Assembly: GCA_018697195.1 (NCBI GenBank)
Contig: JAGMWU010000124.1
Location: 1-64,000 of the forward strand
DNA length: 64,000 nucleotides
DNA from: Certhia americana
Taxonomy: Eukaryota > Chordata > Aves > Passeriformes > Certhiidae
Direction of reading: 5' to 3'
The notes under the pieces are model-generated. The model had not been told where the DNA came from. It searched no databases and saw nothing but the letters and a program-made list of their open reading frames with translations. Positions 13,585 through 26,970 of this stretch are shown piece by piece (positions within the stretch are counted from its first letter, which is position 1; each line of letters starts with the position of its first letter). Position numbers and translations under genes: made by a program.

Positions 13585-14320
13585 TGGTGTGTGACATGCT
13601 GTGCAACTTGAACATAAAATCTCTGAATATTTCTGTCTGCATAGAACACAATACTGCAAGACACTAAGTGTAAAAGTCTTTGCTAACTTTAAAGGCAAGA
13701 AATAAATTCAGACAATGTTTTAACAAGATAGACTATGGAAGTAAATTTCTAAGTACTTTAAAGACTAATTATCAAAAATCTGGTTACTTAAATGATTGCA
13801 ACAGGTACTTAAAAGACACAATTTAGTATATATTTTCCTCATTTCAGTCATAAGCAGAAATATCTGTAGGCACTCATACATATAGATATACATGCATTTT
13901 AAATATTCACAGCACATCTGCTTATGGCATATGAATATGCATAAGGAAATTACAGGGATGCTGACAGAGAGATGTTTAAATGAAATAGCTTCTCAAACAC
14001 ATAAAAGCAGATAGTATGCAGAGGTATAAATACACTGAAATTTCTATGCTTTCACTGGGACTGCTGTCTACTGAGCCTACATCTCTGAAAAAGACAAAGC
14101 CTCAGCTCCTCAAGCTAATAAATGCAAATGAAAACAAAAATTACAAGTTTCCATTGCATGGATATTTTGCAGAGAAGTGAGGAAATTCCCCAATATAGAC
14201 AATAAGTTTTCCTTGCTAGGATATTTTGGAGATGAAAGGGAAAATTCCCCGATACCCAAATTGTAGCTTCACATAAAGTCAGATTAATTTCCTGTAAGAT
14301 ATTAAAGCCCCTAGACAGAG
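13585..14320. other. Unique noncoding DNA between CR1 copies
   Basis: No gene or repeat is recognised. Composition is AT-rich and the borders are the CR1 tail at 13584 and the A/C-rich tract at 14321. Confidence 0.5.
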
Positions 14321-14445
14321 GAAAAAAAAAAATACAAAAACCCAAAACCAAAACCCAGAAAACAGACAGACAAGCAAACAAAAAAACCCACTAGAAATCA
14401 AAAACAAACCCCACAAAAAACCAAACCAACAAACAAACAAAAAAA
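14321..14445. repeat. A/C-rich low-complexity tract
   Basis: About 125 bases of almost only A and C on the plus strand, with CCAAAA, AAACC, CAGA and AAAC units and no strict period. It ends about 25 bp before a sense CR1 fragment. The minus-strand open frames across it encode only low-complexity Phe/Leu/Cys-rich strings and are not real. Confidence 0.85.
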
Positions 14446-14470
14446 GCCCCTCACAATAAATCCAAAATAA

Positions 14471-14897
14471 GGTCAGACGGCTGGAGCATCTGTCCTGCGA
14501 AGACAAGCTGAGAAAGAAGACAAGCTGGAGTTGGTCAGCCTGGAGAAGATTCCAGGAAGACCTTACAGCAGCCTTCCATTACCTAAAGGGGGCATACAAG
14601 GCAGTAGGAAAGGCACATTTTATAAGGGTGTGAAGTGATTGGAGAGGGGGGAATGGCTTCAAACAGAAAGGGGTCAAGATTAGATTAGGTATTAGGAAGA
14701 AATGTTTTACTATGAGGGTGTTGAGGCACTAGAGCAAGTCAAGAGAAGCTGTGGCTGTTCCATCCCTGGAAGTGTTCAAGGCCCAGTCAGATGGGGCACT
14801 GAACATCCTGGTGTACTGGCAGGTGTCCCTGCCCATGGTAGAGGAGGTTGGAACTAAACGATTTTTAAGGTCCCTCCCAACCCAAACCATTCTATGG
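14471..14897 (+). mobile_element. CR1 LINE, 3'-end fragment (sense)
   Basis: A decayed 5'-truncated CR1 copy of about 430 bp. It begins with a 'ctggagcatctgtcctgcga' segment (the conserved CR1 'gagcatct' block) and continues through 'ggtcagcctggagaaga', 'attaggaagaaatgttttac' and 'tgttcaaggcccagtcagat'. It ends in 'cattctatgg', the CR1 terminal repeat unit. It is longer than the copy at 13305 but diverged, and it cannot move. The 60-codon minus-strand frame here is antisense to the LINE. Confidence 0.92.
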
Positions 14898-15650
14898 TAA
14901 ATACAGATCAATACATTTTAGGCCGCAATTGTAATAGAAAAGAGAAATAGTTTGCCTGACAGTTTCAAACCACATTTGGTCTGATAAATGTAATAGCTAC
15001 AATTAGACAACCCATATGCTTACTTATATATTTAACATTGATATCTTTCTTGAACATATCAGTTTTCTGAAGAAGTGTTTTCAACTATACATGACTCCAA
15101 AATAACTTAAATAAACCTTACATGTATGCATGTCTCAAAATCTTTAACACATGAACTTGAAATAAACTTCTAATTAACAGTGTAACAATGAAAGTTTATT
15201 TGTCTTTCCATTGATTTTCTCTTCAAAAAACATTGAAAGTAACAGATATGGTAACTCCCATACTTGCATGACTGACTTAAAAGAAGTCCTGGATCAGAAG
15301 TTCTGGACAGAAATTAATGAAGTTTTGCCAAAAAAATGCATTAGGTTCTAAAATTACTCTTTAATGCCATGGGTGTTGAGCTGGTAATGAATTGGTGCAC
15401 CATCTTCTCCAGTTCTGGGCTTGTTATGAAAGAACTGTCTCAAGTCCTGAAGCTGAAGTGTTGTATCACTCGGTTGCAGAAACAATAGTTCTGAATACCA
15501 AACTTAAGATCATCCCACACCAAACAACACACAACAAACTACACCAGTCATATTCTGGAATCTCTTTTCAACTTCCAATGATAAAATTCAGGGCATCCAT
15601 TTGACATAAAAAACCCCCAAAACCTAAAAATTTTCAAAGACACCTTTGAA
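14898..15650. other. Unique AT-rich noncoding DNA
   Basis: No gene or repeat is recognised between the CR1 copy and the next A/C-rich tract. Confidence 0.5.
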
Positions 15651-15720
15651 GAGGAAAAACAAAACCAAACCAAAAAAAAAAAAAAAAAAAAAAAAATCAA
15701 ACAAAACCCCCACCCCAACC
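15651..15720. repeat. A/C-rich tract with a long A run
   Basis: A CCAAA-type tract interrupted by an A run of about 25 bases and ending in C-rich sequence (caaaacccccaccccaacc). It has the same composition as the tracts at 10616, 14321 and 33190. Confidence 0.85.
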
Positions 15721-17206
15721 AGTAATGCAAGAGAAATAGAAACATTTAAAAGTGTCCTACATAGAGAAGAACATAATTTTTAAACCCATTATTAGTATGC
15801 AATATAAAATTTGGGAGGTATTCCATTTTCTACAACAGTCCCTTTGTGGAAGAAATATCTCTGCAGATCGAAGAAAGTGTTCTATGTGAAAGTGCTCTGA
15901 ACTTCAACAACAGAAAAAGAACAGAGTCAATAGAAAAGATGTTTATTAAAGGAAGTTTTGCTGTGTGACAGAGCCAATGAATATGAATTCACTACCTTTC
16001 AATTACTCATCCCTTCTCTGATTTTTTTTATTTTATTTCAGTTTGTGCTTATGGCATACAGTGAAATGTTTTTCAGCTAGAGCTAAGATGATTACATAAT
16101 TTTTGTTCCTATTTGTAGTACAATTCACAAAGTCTCCACAGTAAATCCAGTTTGTAGCAACTAAGTCATTGTGAAGATCAATTATTTCTTCTTTTTCTCA
16201 GAAACTCAGAATTCTGAGAATATTCAGAGCACAGATTACATTTCCTTCCTCAGTAAATATTCCAGCCCTGCAGGATACTGTTCACATTTTCACTTGTTCC
16301 ACTGAAACAATAAACATTTTACACTGTCAGTTTATTCTTCCCAAAGTTTCTATTGACAGGTTGCATGCTGTGTGGCCCCCATATTTTGTATATTATCCTC
16401 CTGAAAGTGTATTTATGATACCATTAACTCTGAGTAACATACTAAATCCATTGCTCTTTTCTGATTACTGCAAGGTGCACTATGTGCAACATGTATAATA
16501 AATGTAGCTATAAAAGACTTATGGTACAAGGAGTTTTACTCACACTAGCATTCAATCTGTTATTACCAAGTGATACTATATTCCCTTACTGAACTTACAG
16601 CTATGATAAAGGCTACTAGGAGTGAAGCAAAATTAAACATCAAGATGAAGCAAAGAAGTTGAGCAGAAAACTGATTGCCAAGCTCTCCTTAGTTCTTTAT
16701 GCAAAACTCAACAATGTTCCAGAGACGTTTCTGCTGCTACTTATTCTGGCTTAATACTGTAATTTCATAATGAATGCACCAGATGATACCAGCATGCCCA
16801 TAAGGAAGACCCTTGTATCATACTGCATAACAAACATTTTCCACAACATTTGAGATCATATGCTAATTATACCATGCAGAAAGAAATTGCCTGCAAGGAT
16901 TTCCATTCTTCTTGCAAGTAAACTATTCATAAGCAAACCACTTCCATTTGATCCATCTTCACTTGAAACTTATGTGATTGTACCTCTTTTCCAGTCCTTA
17001 CCACACACAACATCAACCAAAACTACTCAGACATTATCAAAACTGCAAACAAGTTAAACAAATCCTACATATCATTCATGGCATAAAAAATCCCGTAGTA
17101 ACTAACATCACAACAATTCCCCATGTAGCTGTTAGCACATATCTGCTATCCTTCTACTACAGAATACAAAACAACACTTAAATAATCTCACACAAACTGT
17201 GGTGGG
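15721..17206. other. Unique AT-rich noncoding DNA
   Basis: No gene, RNA gene or interspersed repeat is recognised. The short open frames at 16860-17181 overlap each other in different frames and resemble no protein. Confidence 0.5.
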
Positions 17207-17275
17207 TTTTTTTTTTTTTTTTTTTTTTTGGTTTGTTTTCTTTTTCTTTTTTTTTCTTTTTTTTTTTTTCTTTTC
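17207..17275. repeat. T-rich tract (opposite strand of an A-rich tract)
   Basis: Starts with a T23 run, then T with scattered G and C to 17275. On the minus strand it reads as A-rich sequence with rare C and G. A Lys-rich open frame on the minus strand (17132-17344) is an artefact of this tract. Confidence 0.9.
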
Positions 17276-20200
17276 CAATACACAGCCCGCATTGTATGCA
17301 AAGCAATTATCTAGGATGCTGTTGAGGCATACAAGTCTGTACATATAACCTCTGGTCTAAATCAGCAGCTTTAGGTAAACTCCCACTTTTCAAAATGTCT
17401 TATTATCTTTTTTTCTCTTTTTTCTCAAATACTCTTCCTCCTCACTGTGTTTTCCATTTCTCCCCCATGCCCTGCAAATTCTCACTGTCTCCACCACACA
17501 CCTTTTCCATGTTTTTGTATAGCTCTTTGTATAGTCTTTCTATCTGAGTCCAGGTCCATCTGCCTTACAGAGGAATTATCTGTACTGCCCTAATCTTAAT
17601 ATTTTTAGGTAGCCATAGGTGCTTATAAATTAGGCCCACAATGGCTAGCCTTGCCAGTCATCCAGCTTTACATAAACCATGTCCATATATAAATACATAC
17701 CAATATTTTAGTGAATTTAGACAAGACAAATGTGACTGCACAATATCAACTGTATATCAGATTTTTTTCTAGCACTCCAACACCTGATTTTGAGAAAAAA
17801 ATATATTATGACTATATCCAACTTGAAATTTGTTTAGACCATATTGCACACTAAACCAACACTACTTTTAAGTCAGTTGCTCGATGGCTGGCAGCACATG
17901 ATGCAAATTTTAAAATTATTAGCAATGCAGTTATTAAAGGTAACTAAACGTAACTGCTGCACAAATTATTTGGGCTTCCCTAGCACACTGACTTTTACAA
18001 GGACTTGGCCCATAAAATACCCTTAAGAAAAGCTGAAACATTTTCCCATTGGGTTTCTTTCCTCATAAATGCATCCTCATTTGCTAAGAGTATTTTGTTT
18101 CTCAGTCTTTGATAGAAGTGCCTAAAGGAATCTGGAGAAAAAAAAGGAGAGACTGGATGGAATATTGTGATAATTTTTTTATAAGAAGTCTTTCTATAAG
18201 GTTTTATTAATAGATGAGTTACAATTTATGAATATATCCTGAAATTATGAGCATGCCATTCATAAATTACGTATTTTAATGTTTTACACGAGGCAGAAAA
18301 AAATCAAAACTGATAGATTATTAACAAAAAAACCTTGGAAAGAACAGGGTAGTGCTGTGTCCTACACAAATGCAGGATGGTGAAAAAGTAACATGAATAC
18401 ATATGCTTTTCAAAAGCACTCTTTCCAAGCACTGCAATAGGACACTTGGGTAAATAAGACTTCAAGATTTAATTAAACCTTGTTTGGTGGTAAAGGCAAA
18501 GTAAGGATCCAAACCAGCTCTCCAATCTTCCAATTTGCAACCTCTTCAGTTATTTCAATGAAACTCTCTATGTTACGAAATTCTGTAAATTAGCTTAATT
18601 AAAGGAAGTGGTCAGCAAAACTTAATTTCAACTTTGTTCCAAATAAAAATATGAGAAAATACACTCTCATGTTCATATTATCCTTAATTTTTATATCAGG
18701 CACATTCCTTCATAGCTATGCTGAAGTTAAGCCAAATGTGAGCTGCTGTCTTGGAATTTTTTCAAGCATCTCACTGCGCAGCCAACTTTCCTCCTGTCTT
18801 TTTCCACAGAGCAAGAAATTAACTACAACCAATCCAAACAGAAGAAAATGGAGATTGTGAAGCACTTAGAGATGAGGAAAAAAAATGTCCTTTTTACTTC
18901 CTTGTCTGCAATTCCACATACCATTTAACTTTAATATAATGGTATACTTTATTATGTTTTATATCTTGGATGTTTTTCTTTTTTGAATTCCTAAAGTCAA
19001 TTTTACTTTATTCCAAAAAATTCAATCCCTCCGTGATCCCAAACTGAATATTTCTGAGCTGTTTATAGCTCTGGGATATGTGTGTGTCATATTCTGTGAT
19101 TGCAATTTAATTGCTTTGCTGCCACTCTATGCCTCTGGTCCTCTGAGCTATACCTTTCTCCTATGGTCATAGCTCATCTTACATGGAGTTTGCAACTTAT
19201 TGCACTATTATTCATAGAAGTGCATGAGAGTCTGTTGGGAAAAATGGCTTTTCAGTATACAATCCCACAATACTCAACTAAAATCAAAAAGATAAGAGAA
19301 CAATTTCTTGGTCACCTTGCAATTCCTATTGTAGTTGGAGAAGCTGTTAACGGAGACCCAGGTAAGCCTAAGAAAAGTGCAAAGTATGCCTGACAAGCCT
19401 TGCCAGGAAGCTAAGTAAGGGAAGACAAGTTTGTAGTCAGTGACAGAAAATGAAAATATTTCTTGTGATATAGGTATGAGTCTGCTACATGAACAGGGCT
19501 CCTGGTTTGGAACCAGCAGCTGTGGGACTGCAAATAGCTGGTCTGTAGGAAGAGCAAACACAGAAAATGACAGCAAAGACTTTCAACAATCATGCTGGGC
19601 CAAAATCAGTCCTAACCACTTTTAACACTGGAGGTCTGTTAGATGTCCCATAGCTGTACTTAGCTGGATGCAGATCAACCCCTGTCCACTGGGTGCAGAT
19701 CTATTTTTTTCAGCCAATGTCCAAAGCTCAGCAGCTATTCTTCCTGCAACACAAAACCCAGAGCACTTCCAGCAACTACTTCCAACTTGAATCTCCAGTA
19801 ACAACCAGATTTACACATCAGGTTCACTTTTTGATTGTATTGCTTAAAGTGGGAATACTTCCATAATCAAGGTTCTCTTCCTACACCCTCTTTATCACCT
19901 GTGTCTTCTGAACTAATTCACTTTTAGCCAGGTAACTGTTTGTGAGTAAATCAGCCACATAAAATGTGATAAATATTTCTTTCAAATAGACAGGACATTA
20001 TATTTCCTTGCTAATAACACTATTTCATTCCAAAATTCTATTTGAAAGAATTTTCTTTCTATTTGAAAGGTCTGACAACAATCAAGATTACTGGAATAAA
20101 GAAATCAGTAATGGGAGATTAACATCTCCACTACTTCTTTGAAATAAAGTAATATAAGAATATCTCTTTTTTGCTTTCAATCACTTATATGGGAAACATT

Positions 20201-20412
20201 ATAAAATACATATTTTGTAACCGGAAGTTGACAAATAGAATGGCAAATTTCAGCTGAAGATGGACACCTATGTTTTCCTCTAAATCCAGAATTATCCAGA
20301 ACTTAATTTCTCTGTACTATCTCTGCTGAACATATACAGTGTTTGTGGTATGGATTTTGGCCCTCTTAATTGTTTTTTTAACCATTCAATTAAAGGAGCC
20401 ATGTAGCCCTTT

Positions 20413-20416
<4 letters not shown>
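17276..20416. other. Unique AT-rich noncoding DNA
   Basis: No gene or repeat family is recognised. The region 19400-19800 is slightly richer in G and C and carries several overlapping open frames of 60-100 codons on both strands. None starts or ends with convincing splice or start signals and none shows a known motif. Confidence 0.5.

Positions 20417-20443
<27 letters not shown>
20417..20443 (+). repeat. Poly(A) run, A27
   Basis: Twenty-seven A residues after 'cctttattt'. There is no AATAAA at the usual distance upstream and no recognisable transcript, so it is recorded as a simple repeat. Confidence 0.85.
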
Positions 20444-20444
<1 letters not shown>

Positions 20445-21580
20445 TACTCATTTGAACTAGGAATAAGGGATTAATCAGAAACCTAGTTCTAAACAAAGAA
20501 AATCTGGCAAAATCTCGTTAATTCACTGAGAGGTAGGAAATTTAGGTAGATGATTTTTCTTTCTGCAAGGAAAGAAAAATCTTTTTAAAAGAGATTATCA
20601 TTCTCAATCATCTAAATATGCACATTTCACTTTTAAAGCAGTTATGTTTTGTCTTCTAAGGAAGGCAAAACAATAAAAATGTCCAGTTCCATATACCACC
20701 TAAATGTTTTCTTAATACTTAAAGAGAGCCAGCTAATATACTTGTGAAACTAAAACATATATCTTTTTATAAACTTATAGTTCAAGTAATCAATTACTAG
20801 GTCAGCAATAGCAGGCATAAGCAGGTGCTAAATGAATCATTTTCCACATGAAAACACTGTTCAAGAAAATAATTTTTAAAGGCTGCTCTTAATACGGCAG
20901 ATTTTCCTGTTTCAGTAATTTAATTTTATCTGTTAGAACCGTGCAAGTTGCCAAGGATTAAGTCTCTTCCCTCAGCATAAAATGAAATGTATTTCACTGA
21001 ACGCCTGAAGCCTTTCTATATTTATCAGTTGTTCAGAGGAATTACTGCTCAGTAGTCAGTAGTATACACCATTGTAAGTGTGTACACCATATGTAAGTAA
21101 AAAAGTGGGCTCTGAGGGGGTGCACAGTCCATGAATTTGGATAAGAAATGGCAGGATGGATGAAATAAGTTATGTTCTTTTGAGGAGCAAATGTTTTCAC
21201 TACTGGAAATGTATTCCTCTAGATGATCGAATGACCTCATAACCCTCTGCAGTAGCACAGGAGAACTTCCTGCTCTCAGTTCCCATGCCCAACATTAGAA
21301 TAAAGTACTGCAACACCAGTAGATAAAAGCACATACAGATAGTTCCTTGAGATTTCAAGACCATTTAGAACTTTAAACTGACATTTAGAGCTGGAAAACA
21401 AATTTCCTATGAAAAGACTTTTTTTTTCCACCCGATTAGATTTACTTTTTCATCATTTTCTATTCTAGTTCAGGGATTTTGCTGATAATAAGCCATAACT
21501 TGCCTGCCCTGCCCATACACACTCAATGATAAAATAAACATGAGTCTCTTCCTAATACTTTCTCTTTACCGGTATACTCT
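20444..21580. other. Unique AT-rich noncoding DNA
   Basis: No gene or interspersed repeat is recognised. A 10-bp inverted repeat (atttttcttt and aaagaaaaat) is present near 20551-20578. Confidence 0.5.
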
Positions 21581-23310
21581 TGTTTTGGTTTAGGGTAAAA
21601 TTGTGAAGAAACTTTTGAATGGGTTTTTTAGAAAGTGAACTTAAATGGCTCTTTTTAAAGTGGTTTGGGAAAAGATTTTTTTAGAGAAAAGTGGAAAATA
21701 ATTTTTATTTAATATGCAAAGCATTTATATGCATAAAATAAAAAGAAAGAATAATATTAAATAAAAAAAATTAGAAAGTCTTTGTTGTGGAATGAAGCTT
21801 GGTTTGTTTAGTTTTTTATTAGTCTTTTTGTTACTGGAAAATGCTGAGGTCTAGGCTCCAGTGAGCCACAGGTGAGTTTTTGGTGTTTTTCTGTTTTTTT
21901 TGGTTTAGAGTATGTTTGAATAATTTTAAGAAAAAAAAGGGAAAAAACCCTATAGTTTGGAGAACTTTTCTGTTTCAGCTAGCCAACTCTAACTAAAAGT
22001 AAAGGAGATTTTTGTCCTGCTGTTTGTGTTGTAGACAACACAGTCCAGGAGTAGCATGTGTAGGAGTGCAGTCTCTGAAAACAAATTCAGTGCTTCTCTT
22101 TCTTCTTGTTTTGCTTTTGAAGTTAGTTTTAAAGGTATAGAACACAATATTCAACACAAACAGAACAGACAACTGGGGATATAAACATTATAAAGTCACT
22201 TTAGGACTTTTATTTTATGTCTTCATGTTACTGGTTTGGTAAATGGATTCTTCAATATCTGCAGTTTGCTAAGCAAGTGAAGGATATTTTGCTCAAAATA
22301 TAAATTTCCAGTGACCAAGAGACAAAGCAAATTTTATTTAAGAATGGTATTTATTGTCCCCTCCCCACATATAATTGCATCACCTTTCCACAGGTGGCCT
22401 TTCTGAAACTATAGGCCCAGTAGTGCCTTATCCATAAATTCCTGTCACTGCTCAGGCAGTAGCAACCAAGGGATATTCAGATCAGGTCACTATCAAATTG
22501 AAAAAAATAGTGAAATGAATTTATTTTCTACTGGAGACCACATAAGCCTCTGTAAGTCAGGTCTGATAAAGGTGTATCTAGGAGTACATGGCTTAGAAGG
22601 AGAATGATCATGCTGGGCCCACTCCTTCCCATGGGAGGCCCCTGAGCGAAAGGCTGAACTGAGTGACCACACGGCTGGAGTCTGCCTGACCCACTCCAGA
22701 GGTAAGACACAGGACCATGTCAATAAAAAGCTCTGAAGGTGCCCTGTATGATCCTGAGCTTTAAGTGGGAGAGGATTCAGCATAAAGTTACTAATTCAGG
22801 TGTTGCTCTGGCTAGCTAAGTCTTGAAAATCATTCCAGGAAAGAGGTTTTATAGCCTTTGAACAAACCTGATCTCATGCAGCAGTACCCCATCCTCCAAA
22901 GGAAATTTTCTTCCCCACTCCTAAGCCAAACAACCCAAGCTGCATTTTACACCCTTGTTATAATACCTGGTAGTACTAAGGTGATTTTTTCTCCATCAAC
23001 TTTGTATTTGCCCCTCAAATACCTGGATGCAGCTTTTGCTTCATCTTCACCAATGTTTAGAAGTACAACAGCAACACATTTTTTTTTTTTTTTAGGAATT
23101 TCAGCAACCTGAATTTAGACCCCTCAGAACCTGCCTGCTACAGAACCCAGGAACTTGTAAGTTATTTAAAAAGGTTTGGAAACTTCTACACCAAGTCTAG
23201 TAGCCAGTTACCAAAAAAAGGCAGGTATGTATCTCTCAGAGTAAGAGCTGCACAGTCTGGGAAGAGATTCCCTCCAGAGCCATGTGAAAGCATGAGGGCA
23301 AACAGCGGAG
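21581..23310. mobile_element. Probable decayed LTR-type retroelement sequence
   Basis: The segment opens with tgttttggtttaggg, which resembles the TG-starting LTR ends of songbird endogenous retroviruses. It continues as a G- and T-rich, then mixed, block that reads like a high-copy songbird repeat I half-recognise; landmarks are 'caggtggcctttctgaaact', 'ggcccagtagtgcc' and 'tttgcccctcaaatacctgg'. I see no retroviral coding frame. The base composition at 21600-21960 (T/G-rich plus strand) differs from the flanks. I could not find a matching target-site duplication for the left flank actct, so the right border and the orientation are open. It might be more than one repeat. Confidence 0.35.
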
Positions 23311-26300
23311 TAACTGACAACAGGTGGGTTTAATTACTGGACAGTTGAACAAATTACCACAACGTTTTTCTCCATCCACACAGGCTGCGTTTCCCTGGTT
23401 ATCACCCTTCTCCACAGCACAGAAGCTTTTGCTGATTTCTTATACCTTGCAAAGTCTCCCCCTGAGATCCCCTGCAGAGATACAGCTCTGCACTACAGCA
23501 AGAGTAAGTCTGTACCTAACAAACTGCAAAGCCTTCAGGCAGTCTTTTCCACTGGAGTCACTGGTAGAGTTTCTGAAGTAAAAAGGAGTAAATAAACACA
23601 TAAAATCATTGCTTGAAATAAACAGACTTTATATTAAAAAATTCTAACAATAAACTTTGCAGAAAAGCTTACCAAAGGGAATAAAAGCACACAGTTTAAC
23701 TGGTAGCTGTAGCAGATGTATCTAAAGCACAGCTATAATTTATCTTTTTGGGGGGGAGAAGACACTTTTGCCAAGGCATAAACAAAAGACTCAGAACATG
23801 TGTTGCTATGCTGGCACATAATTCAGAGTCTTTGTCACAAAGTGAGATAAAATTAATTTCTGTAACATAATTAACACCCTATAAACTCAGGACCAAATGA
23901 TAATTTCTGTTGAAAACACTATTGAGAGATTAAAAATTACAAATTTGAGCTAACTTTCTATAACTAGAATTAATATAGGATTAACTATGTAGCATGCACT
24001 AACAAGTTTGAGAAAAGTATTTCTCTTAAGTGTTATTTGATGTTCTCTTTTTCCTGTGAAGGCTGTTTATATGGCAAAGAATGGTTTGTAGCTAAATCTA
24101 GAAACACCAGATAAAAGTGGAATCTTTACAGCACAGACTGATATTTGTTATTCTAGCACATTTTGCCACTCCTAGTAGGAGGGATGTGATCTCTCAGTTA
24201 TCTCTTCTATGGTAAGAAACTTTCTGAAGGAGTAGGGAATAAAGGTTAGCTGGCAATTAGCTCTACTTGTTCTTATCTTTTGCATCCCCATCAGTCAATT
24301 TCCCTACACAGAATCCCTTAGAACAGATTTATTAAATTAATATTATTTCACATCCTTCTTGATGACCAGACATTTTTAAATTATAGCAATTTAGCTACAA
24401 TTCATAAGAAGTAAGATTCAGATATTCTACTGAAACTAATTCCAATTCATTTGTAAAGAACAAAATAGATTAAGAACTTACATAATCACAACACATTACT
24501 TTTAGTATAAAATTAGAAATATAGTAGAGATAATTTTTATTCTTTTTGAATTACTGTATTTTCATTGACTTCACTGGAATGCAGAAATAAAATTTTGGGT
24601 CACTAACATCGTAAGATGTGACATCTCTGAGAAAAATCCGAGTGACATAAAATTACATTTATCGGAAAACAAATTGGATAAATCCTCAAACACAATACTC
24701 ATTTTAATTCACTGCCTGACTCTTGTTGTAAAAAAAGAACAATATTCATGTGGTGAGAATTTTAGTGCATCATAAAGGACATTGGATAGGCAAAACAATT
24801 GTTGTAGATGAGAGGTCCCACCCATCCCCTCTAGAAAGAACTATTTCAAGGGGGGGTTTAACATTTTCTAGTTTACTGCAAAGTTTTACATAAAGCTTGC
24901 AAAGATCAAGAAACAACACAAATTACTGCATTAATCACAGTAATTAACTGATGCAGTTATTCAGTCAAAACCTCTTGAACCAAACATCACTTTTCCTTAA
25001 GATTGCAAAAAACACATAGAAAGCATGTTCTGGGTACTTGAATTTAGCTTCTTCAGATTCTTAAATGCATTCAGTCATTTAAGGAATTCAGAATATGAGT
25101 TGTTTATATTGAGTTAAGGATATATGAGATTCCAATACTGTCGTTTCCTGAATAGTGCAATTCTCCTGTGGTTTCTATTCCACTGTATGTTTTGTTGAAA
25201 GAGAGAAATAACTCAAATCCAAGAGATGTTACTGCTTCTCCCGAAATAAGAGGCAGCCCCAGGACAAGGCATTTTAGCATGAATGCAGAATCCCCTGCAA
25301 GCACCAAGTGCATTCCTCTAAAGACAAAAGAGACACGCTTTTTTCCCTGCTGTAGGGCTGTGGGTTGTCATGGTAAAGATTAAGATTGGAATAATTAAGG
25401 CATCCAAGTATTTTTTGTTTGAACCCAATAGTTCTCTACCAGTCAATAAAATCATCTAAAAATTTTGGACAACTAAACAACCCTGGAGAGAAAGGCTAGT
25501 GTCAAACAGCCAGCAGCCCTCTCAGGATAGGATACAACATTTTTACTAATTGTTTTCTCCGGAAAACAAATGCACCAGCACTTCAAATTCACTTCTGGCT
25601 TCTGGCAATTAAATTGAAAATTTTAATATGGTAAGAAAAACATCACCTTTGTGCATCAACAAAATCTGCTCAGCACAGAAATAGGCCTTTATAATTCTGC
25701 AAATATTTTCAATAAACAATGCTACTAAAAATCAATTCAGAACCTAATGGAAAATAAATATTATTTTAACAGTGTAATGAATTTTTTTAGTAGATTACAA
25801 AGGTCGTGAGAAGCCAATAATGTGCATTTGTATTACTCTCACATTACCCCTCAATATCACACATCTCTTCTTTCAGGAGCACAAATGATATAACAATGGG
25901 AAAATTCTATTTCTGCTATACTAATAAGATTTGTTATACTCATTAGTGGTATCATACAAACCCTAAATCAGGTTAAATATAAATACTACAGTACTGACAT
26001 TTCATGAGAGCATACAGATCAAAAGCTCTCCGGGACCTTCCCACTATTCTCACAAGCTAACAGACATGATGGGATAAAACCCAAAAGAATTCAATGGAGT
26101 CACAATCATCCTCCACCACTGAGGCCAGTGGCAAGAACAGCTCTGGTCCAGCCTGATGATCTATTTTACCTCACAGAAGTGGAGACAAATACACCTGTTG
26201 TGTATTGGGGAAGGCGTCTATCACAGTAAACTTCCACAGGATGACAGATGGAGAAAGCTACATAGTCCACACCAAAAACAAGCCCAAGAAACCTACAGAA

Positions 26301-26554
26301 ACTCTTGAAAGAAGAGGGCTAATCCATCTGACCAGATGCATCTCCTGGGCCATCTCACCTTCCTGTAGCAGATGTTGTCAACAGCACAGAGAGTTGACAC
26401 ACTGTCAGAAATCACATGATTTTCAAGAATTTTGTTTGGCAATTGTTACAAACAACATCCATATGTTTCCTTTACCACAGTAATAGCTTCTTTGTATCTG
26501 TCAATCTCTGTCTTTTCTACGGTACTATAACCCATATGGAACTCCTGAGGAAGG
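23311..26554. other. Unique AT-rich noncoding DNA
   Basis: No gene or repeat is firmly recognised. The right part, 26050-26550, adjoins the antisense CR1 fragment and could contain further, unrecognisable CR1 sequence. Open frames of up to 92 codons have no known motif. Confidence 0.45.
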
Positions 26555-26970
26555 GAATTTTAAATCCATATGATTATATCACCTGGCTTCCCTTGATCAA
26601 GTACATGTGTTACCTTTCAGATAAGAACAATAGCTTTGACAAGCAACACTTTCCACTCATGGAGTCCTGCTGGCTGTGACCACTGACTACATTGTCTGTA
26701 AACATGTTTCAGTATCTCCCAGAATAATCTTCTTCATAATTTTACCAGCCACTGAAGTGAGACTGACAGAACTGTAGTTCCCAGGGTCATATTTCTTGCC
26801 TTTCTTAAAAAATGGGACAGTGCTGGCCAGCTTCCATCTGGGGCCTCTCCGGATTCCCAAGACCATTCAAAAATTATTGAGAGAGGCCTCATAAAAACAT
26901 CAGTCAGATCTTTGAGTATTCTTGGATGAATCCCATCTGTTACCTTTTGGGTAGAAACTGCCCAATCTGT
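26555..26970 (-). mobile_element. CR1 LINE, reverse-transcriptase region fragment (antisense)
   Basis: Read on the minus strand this is an internal piece of the CR1 ORF2 reverse-transcriptase region. At about 26776-26810 the minus strand encodes K-K-G-K-K-x-D-P-G-N-Y, then S-V-S-L-T-S, close to the CR1 'DPGNYRPVSLTS' motif of the RT domain. Further landmarks are a decayed 'gatgggattcatccaagaat' block and an 'acagccagcaggactccatg' block. Frameshifts and stops break the frame. The 3' end normally kept by CR1 is missing, so this copy was cut after insertion or its 3' part has decayed beyond recognition. The borders are approximate. Confidence 0.85.

Noticed and set aside
13332..13698. Three overlapping minus-strand frames of 78-110 codons
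   Set aside because: They are mostly antisense to the CR1 3' end at 13305-13584.
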